Positions 62,291 through 64,000 of a stretch of 64,000 nt of DNA are shown piece by piece. The translations under genes and the position numbers were made by a program. Under the pieces are notes generated by a model. It saw only the letters and a program-made list of their open reading frames with translations. It did not search any database and was not told the DNA's origin. The DNA is from Metarhizobium sp017305935. Its GTDB lineage: Bacteria; Pseudomonadota; Alphaproteobacteria; Rhizobiales; Rhizobiaceae. The first letter of the stretch is position 1. Each line of letters opens with the position of its first letter. The stretch is from NCBI RefSeq assembly GCF_029601685.1, contig NZ_JARRIR010000005.1, positions 124,001 through 188,000 of the forward strand. Direction: 5' to 3'.

Positions 62291-63334
62291 TCAGTCGAGC
62301 ACGATCTGCAGCTTGACGTCGTCGGGCCGGCCTTCCACCGCCCGCTCGAAAGCCTTGATCGACTCCTCGAAGGAGAAGGTTTCCGAAATCAGCGGCTTGA
62401 GATCGACGCGGCCCGAGCCGATGAGCGCGATCGCCCGCTCGTATTGATGGGCATAGCGAAAGACCGATTCGACGCGCAATTCCTTGGTCGACATGGTCGA
62501 GACATCGAAGGCGATCGGCTGCACCGGCATGCCGACCACGACGATGACGCCGCCCGGACGCGGCAGTTCCATGATTGTTTCCCAGGCCTTCGGCGCGCCG
62601 GAGCATTCGAAGACGACGTCGGCGCCCCAGCCGTCGGTCAGGCGGGAGATTTCCCCGGCAAGGTTCTTCTCGCGGATGTTGACGGGGATCACGCCCTGGT
62701 AGCGCGCGGCGATGTCCAGCTTCGGCTGGGCGAGATCGGCGATGACGACGCGTGCGCAGCCGCCGGCGAGTGCTGCAATCGCCACCATGGTGCCGATCGG
62801 CCCGGCGCCGAGCACCACAGCGGTGTCGCCGGGTGTGATCTTCGCCTTGGTCGCCGCCTGCATGCCCACCGCGAAGGGCTCGACCATCGCGCCCTCGGCA
62901 AAGCTGACATTGTCGGGCAGCTTGAAGGTGTAATTGGCCGGATGCACCACATGCGCCGTCAGCACGCCATGGATCGGCGGCGTCGCCCAGAAGGTCACGG
63001 CCGGATCGACATTGTACATGCCCAGCCGGCTCGCCTTGGAGTTCGGATCGGGAATGCCGGGCTCCATGCAGACGCGGTCGCCGACCTTGAGATGCGTGAC
63101 GCCTTCGCCGACCTCGACCACCGTGCCGGCCGCCTCATGGCCGAGCACCATCGGCGCCTCGACGACAAACGGGCCGATCCTGCCATGCGTATAATAATGC
63201 ACGTCAGAACCGCAGACGCCGACGGTGTGGATCTTGATCTTCACCTGGCCCGGACCGGTGTCGAGCGGCAGGTCGATATCGCGAAGGGAAAGTTCGTTTT
63301 GACGTTCGAGAACGAGGGCGCGGACATTTGCCAT
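62291..63334 (-). CDS. Zinc-type polyol dehydrogenase (xylitol dehydrogenase/D-xylulose reductase-like)
   Basis: This 347-residue medium-chain dehydrogenase oxidises a polyol, most likely xylitol to D-xylulose, with NAD. Catalytic zinc ligands are Cys41 (GVCGSD), His66 and Glu67 (LGHEAAG); the cofactor motif is GAGPIG near residue 178, followed by an acidic residue (VVIADLAQPK) that favours NAD. The structural-zinc loop (residues 91-110) has no cysteines. GGAGGA lies 7 bases before the ATG at 63334. No polyol transport genes are within view. Confidence 0.88.
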   Translation of the reverse strand: MANVRALVLERQNELSLRDIDLPLDTGPGQVKIKIHTVGVCGSDVHYYTHGRIGPFVVEAPMVLGHEAAGTVVEVGEGVTHLKVGDRVCMEPGIPDPNSKASRLGMYNVDPAVTFWATPPIHGVLTAHVVHPANYTFKLPDNVSFAEGAMVEPFAVGMQAATKAKITPGDTAVVLGAGPIGTMVAIAALAGGCARVVIADLAQPKLDIAARYQGVIPVNIREKNLAGEISRLTDGWGADVVFECSGAPKAWETIMELPRPGGVIVVVGMPVQPIAFDVSTMSTKELRVESVFRYAHQYERAIALIGSGRVDLKPLISETFSFEESIKAFERAVEGRPDDVKLQIVLD

Positions 63335-63404
63335 GAATGGTTCCTCCAAATGTTCGCAACCTATACAAATTCGGCGCGAAAATCGATTCCCCTCAGGCGG
63401 ATTT

Positions 63405-63776
63405 TCAGCGCGCCAGCTTGCCCTCTTCGGCCTTGTAGAAATACTGGCTGGCCACCAGCCATCCCTTCAATGGCCGCAGCGGCGGAATACAGGTCGCAAG
63501 CATGAACGGCAGGGTGATGACCAAATGCGCCCAGAGCGGCGCCGAGAACGCCACTTCAAGCCAGACCCCGAGCAGCACCGAAGGCACGCAGGCGAAGCAG
63601 ATGACGAAGAAGGCCGGGCCATCGGCCGGATCGGCGAAACCGTAATCCAGCCCGCAGACCTCGCAGGACGGCCGCATCGACAGGAAACCCTTGAAGATAT
63701 GGCCCTGACCACAGCGCGGGCAGCGTCCACGGATGCCGGTCTGCATCGGGGGTAGAGGGGGCCACTGGCTTTCCAT
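63405..63776 (-). CDS. DUF983 membrane protein
   Basis: The 123-residue protein starts with a zinc-ribbon-like pair, RCPRCGQGHIFKGFL and SCEVCGLDYG, then has two membrane helices (about residues 52-75 and 79-100), the layout of DUF983. Function is unknown. The ATG at 63776 is 8 bases from AGGAGA; an in-frame ATG at 63794 is possible. It has its own promoter candidate and is separated from the next gene upstream by a terminator. Confidence 0.88.
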   Translation of the reverse strand: MESQWPPLPPMQTGIRGRCPRCGQGHIFKGFLSMRPSCEVCGLDYGFADPADGPAFFVICFACVPSVLLGVWLEVAFSAPLWAHLVITLPFMLATCIPPLRPLKGWLVASQYFYKAEEGKLAR

Positions 63777-63809
63777 GACGGTTTCTCCTGTCATTGACGG
63801 CGTATCATG

Positions 63810-63838
63810 CATACAATTACATGAATGATTGCAGTCAA
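63810..63838 (-). promoter_or_regulatory. Candidate promoter of the DUF983 gene
   Basis: On the minus strand TTGACT (63838-63833) and TGTATG (63815-63810) have 17-base spacing in an AT-rich stretch 34 bases ahead of the DUF983 start. The -35 is strong and the -10 moderate. Confidence 0.4.
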
Positions 63839-63914
63839 TCAAATAGGAATTCCGCAAATCGGCGTCGATAGGCCAGATTGACGCAGCCAATGGATGCCGC
63901 ACAGCGGCGGAAAC

Positions 63915-63937
63915 AAAAAGGGAGCCCGGAGGCTCCC
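63915..63937 (-). terminator. Rho-independent terminator of the gene entering from the right
   Basis: GGGAGCC at 63920-63926 and GGCTCCC at 63931-63937 form a 7-bp stem with a 4-base loop. The minus strand continues TTTTTGTTTC. It lies 27 bases past the stop of the partial gene at the right edge. Confidence 0.85.
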
Positions 63938-63963
63938 TTGTTATTGATCGCTGATTGACCGGA

Positions 63964-64000
63964 TCAATTGTCCTTGCGCCGTACCGGCAGGCGTTCGCTG
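63964..64000 (-). CDS. 3' end of an unidentified gene
   Basis: On the minus strand the last visible codons read SERLPVRRKDN followed by TGA at 63966-63964, and a terminator follows, so this is a real gene end. Too little is present to assign a family. Confidence 0.55.
   Translation of the reverse strand, partial: SERLPVRRKDN

Overview
The window is a high-GC chromosomal segment of housekeeping genes, almost certainly from an alphaproteobacterium of the order Hyphomicrobiales, family Rhizobiaceae. The evidence is gene content and order: atpHAGDC next to priA and xerC; mdh-sucCD-sucAB with lpdA nearby; sdhCDAB; tsaD-gpsA divergent from hemCD; a Mic60/mitofilin-HemY pair; an Omp19-type lipoprotein; and a SAM-II riboswitch in front of metA. 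The genus cannot be fixed from the sequence alone. I see no insertion sequence, prophage, CRISPR array, tRNA or rRNA, and base composition looks even throughout.

Layout. 1-2 kb: aroK-aroB (shikimate pathway), with a divergent partial membrane protein at the left edge. 2-8.3 kb, leftward: an orphan cheW, then atpHAGDC (F1 part of ATP synthase) and a DUF4345 membrane protein. 8.4-13.4 kb: priA divergent from xerC, a TraB/GumN protein and a cytochrome b561. 13.5-25 kb, leftward: mdh-sucCD-sucAB ends at a terminator; four non-TCA genes (MAPEG, LysE, a secreted protein, an SDR) then lead into lpdA (E3). 25-31 kb: zapE, an Omp19-like lipoprotein and sdhCDAB with a possible small coupled ORF. 31-35 kb, leftward: tsaD-gpsA-yciI-EVE-methyltransferase. 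35-41 kb, rightward: hemC-hemD-mitofilin-hemY-terB-glutamine amidotransferase. 41-50 kb: an MFS exporter, YggT, DUF167, ppa, GNAT, typA, an M3 oligopeptidase and several unknown genes. 50-56 kb: a MarR regulator, OmpW, thiamine pyrophosphokinase, an Uup-like ABC-F protein and an ABC exporter with a decayed ATPase domain. 56-64 kb: a MoxR ATPase, riboswitch-controlled metA-GNAT, a VWA protein, galM, a VOC protein, a diguanylate cyclase, a xylitol-type dehydrogenase and DUF983.

How it fits together. Much of the window is the respiratory core: 2-oxoglutarate to succinate (sucAB, lpdA, sucCD), succinate to fumarate plus quinol (sdh), malate to oxaloacetate (mdh), and ATP synthesis (atp). Heme synthesis sits beside a mitofilin-type envelope protein.

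The most unusual signals are regulatory or degenerate. (1) A perfect TTAA-N7-TTAA CtrA-type box abuts a good promoter in front of an unknown 141-residue protein. (2) The ABC transporter at 53.8-55.6 kb has lost the Walker A lysine, the signature motif, the Walker B glutamate and the H-loop histidine while its reading frame stays open. (3) An FNR/FixK-like box precedes ompW. (4) metA has a complete promoter, SAM-II aptamer and terminator. (5) A 16-bp perfect hairpin separates sucD from sucA. No clearly new multi-gene defence or biosynthetic system is visible.
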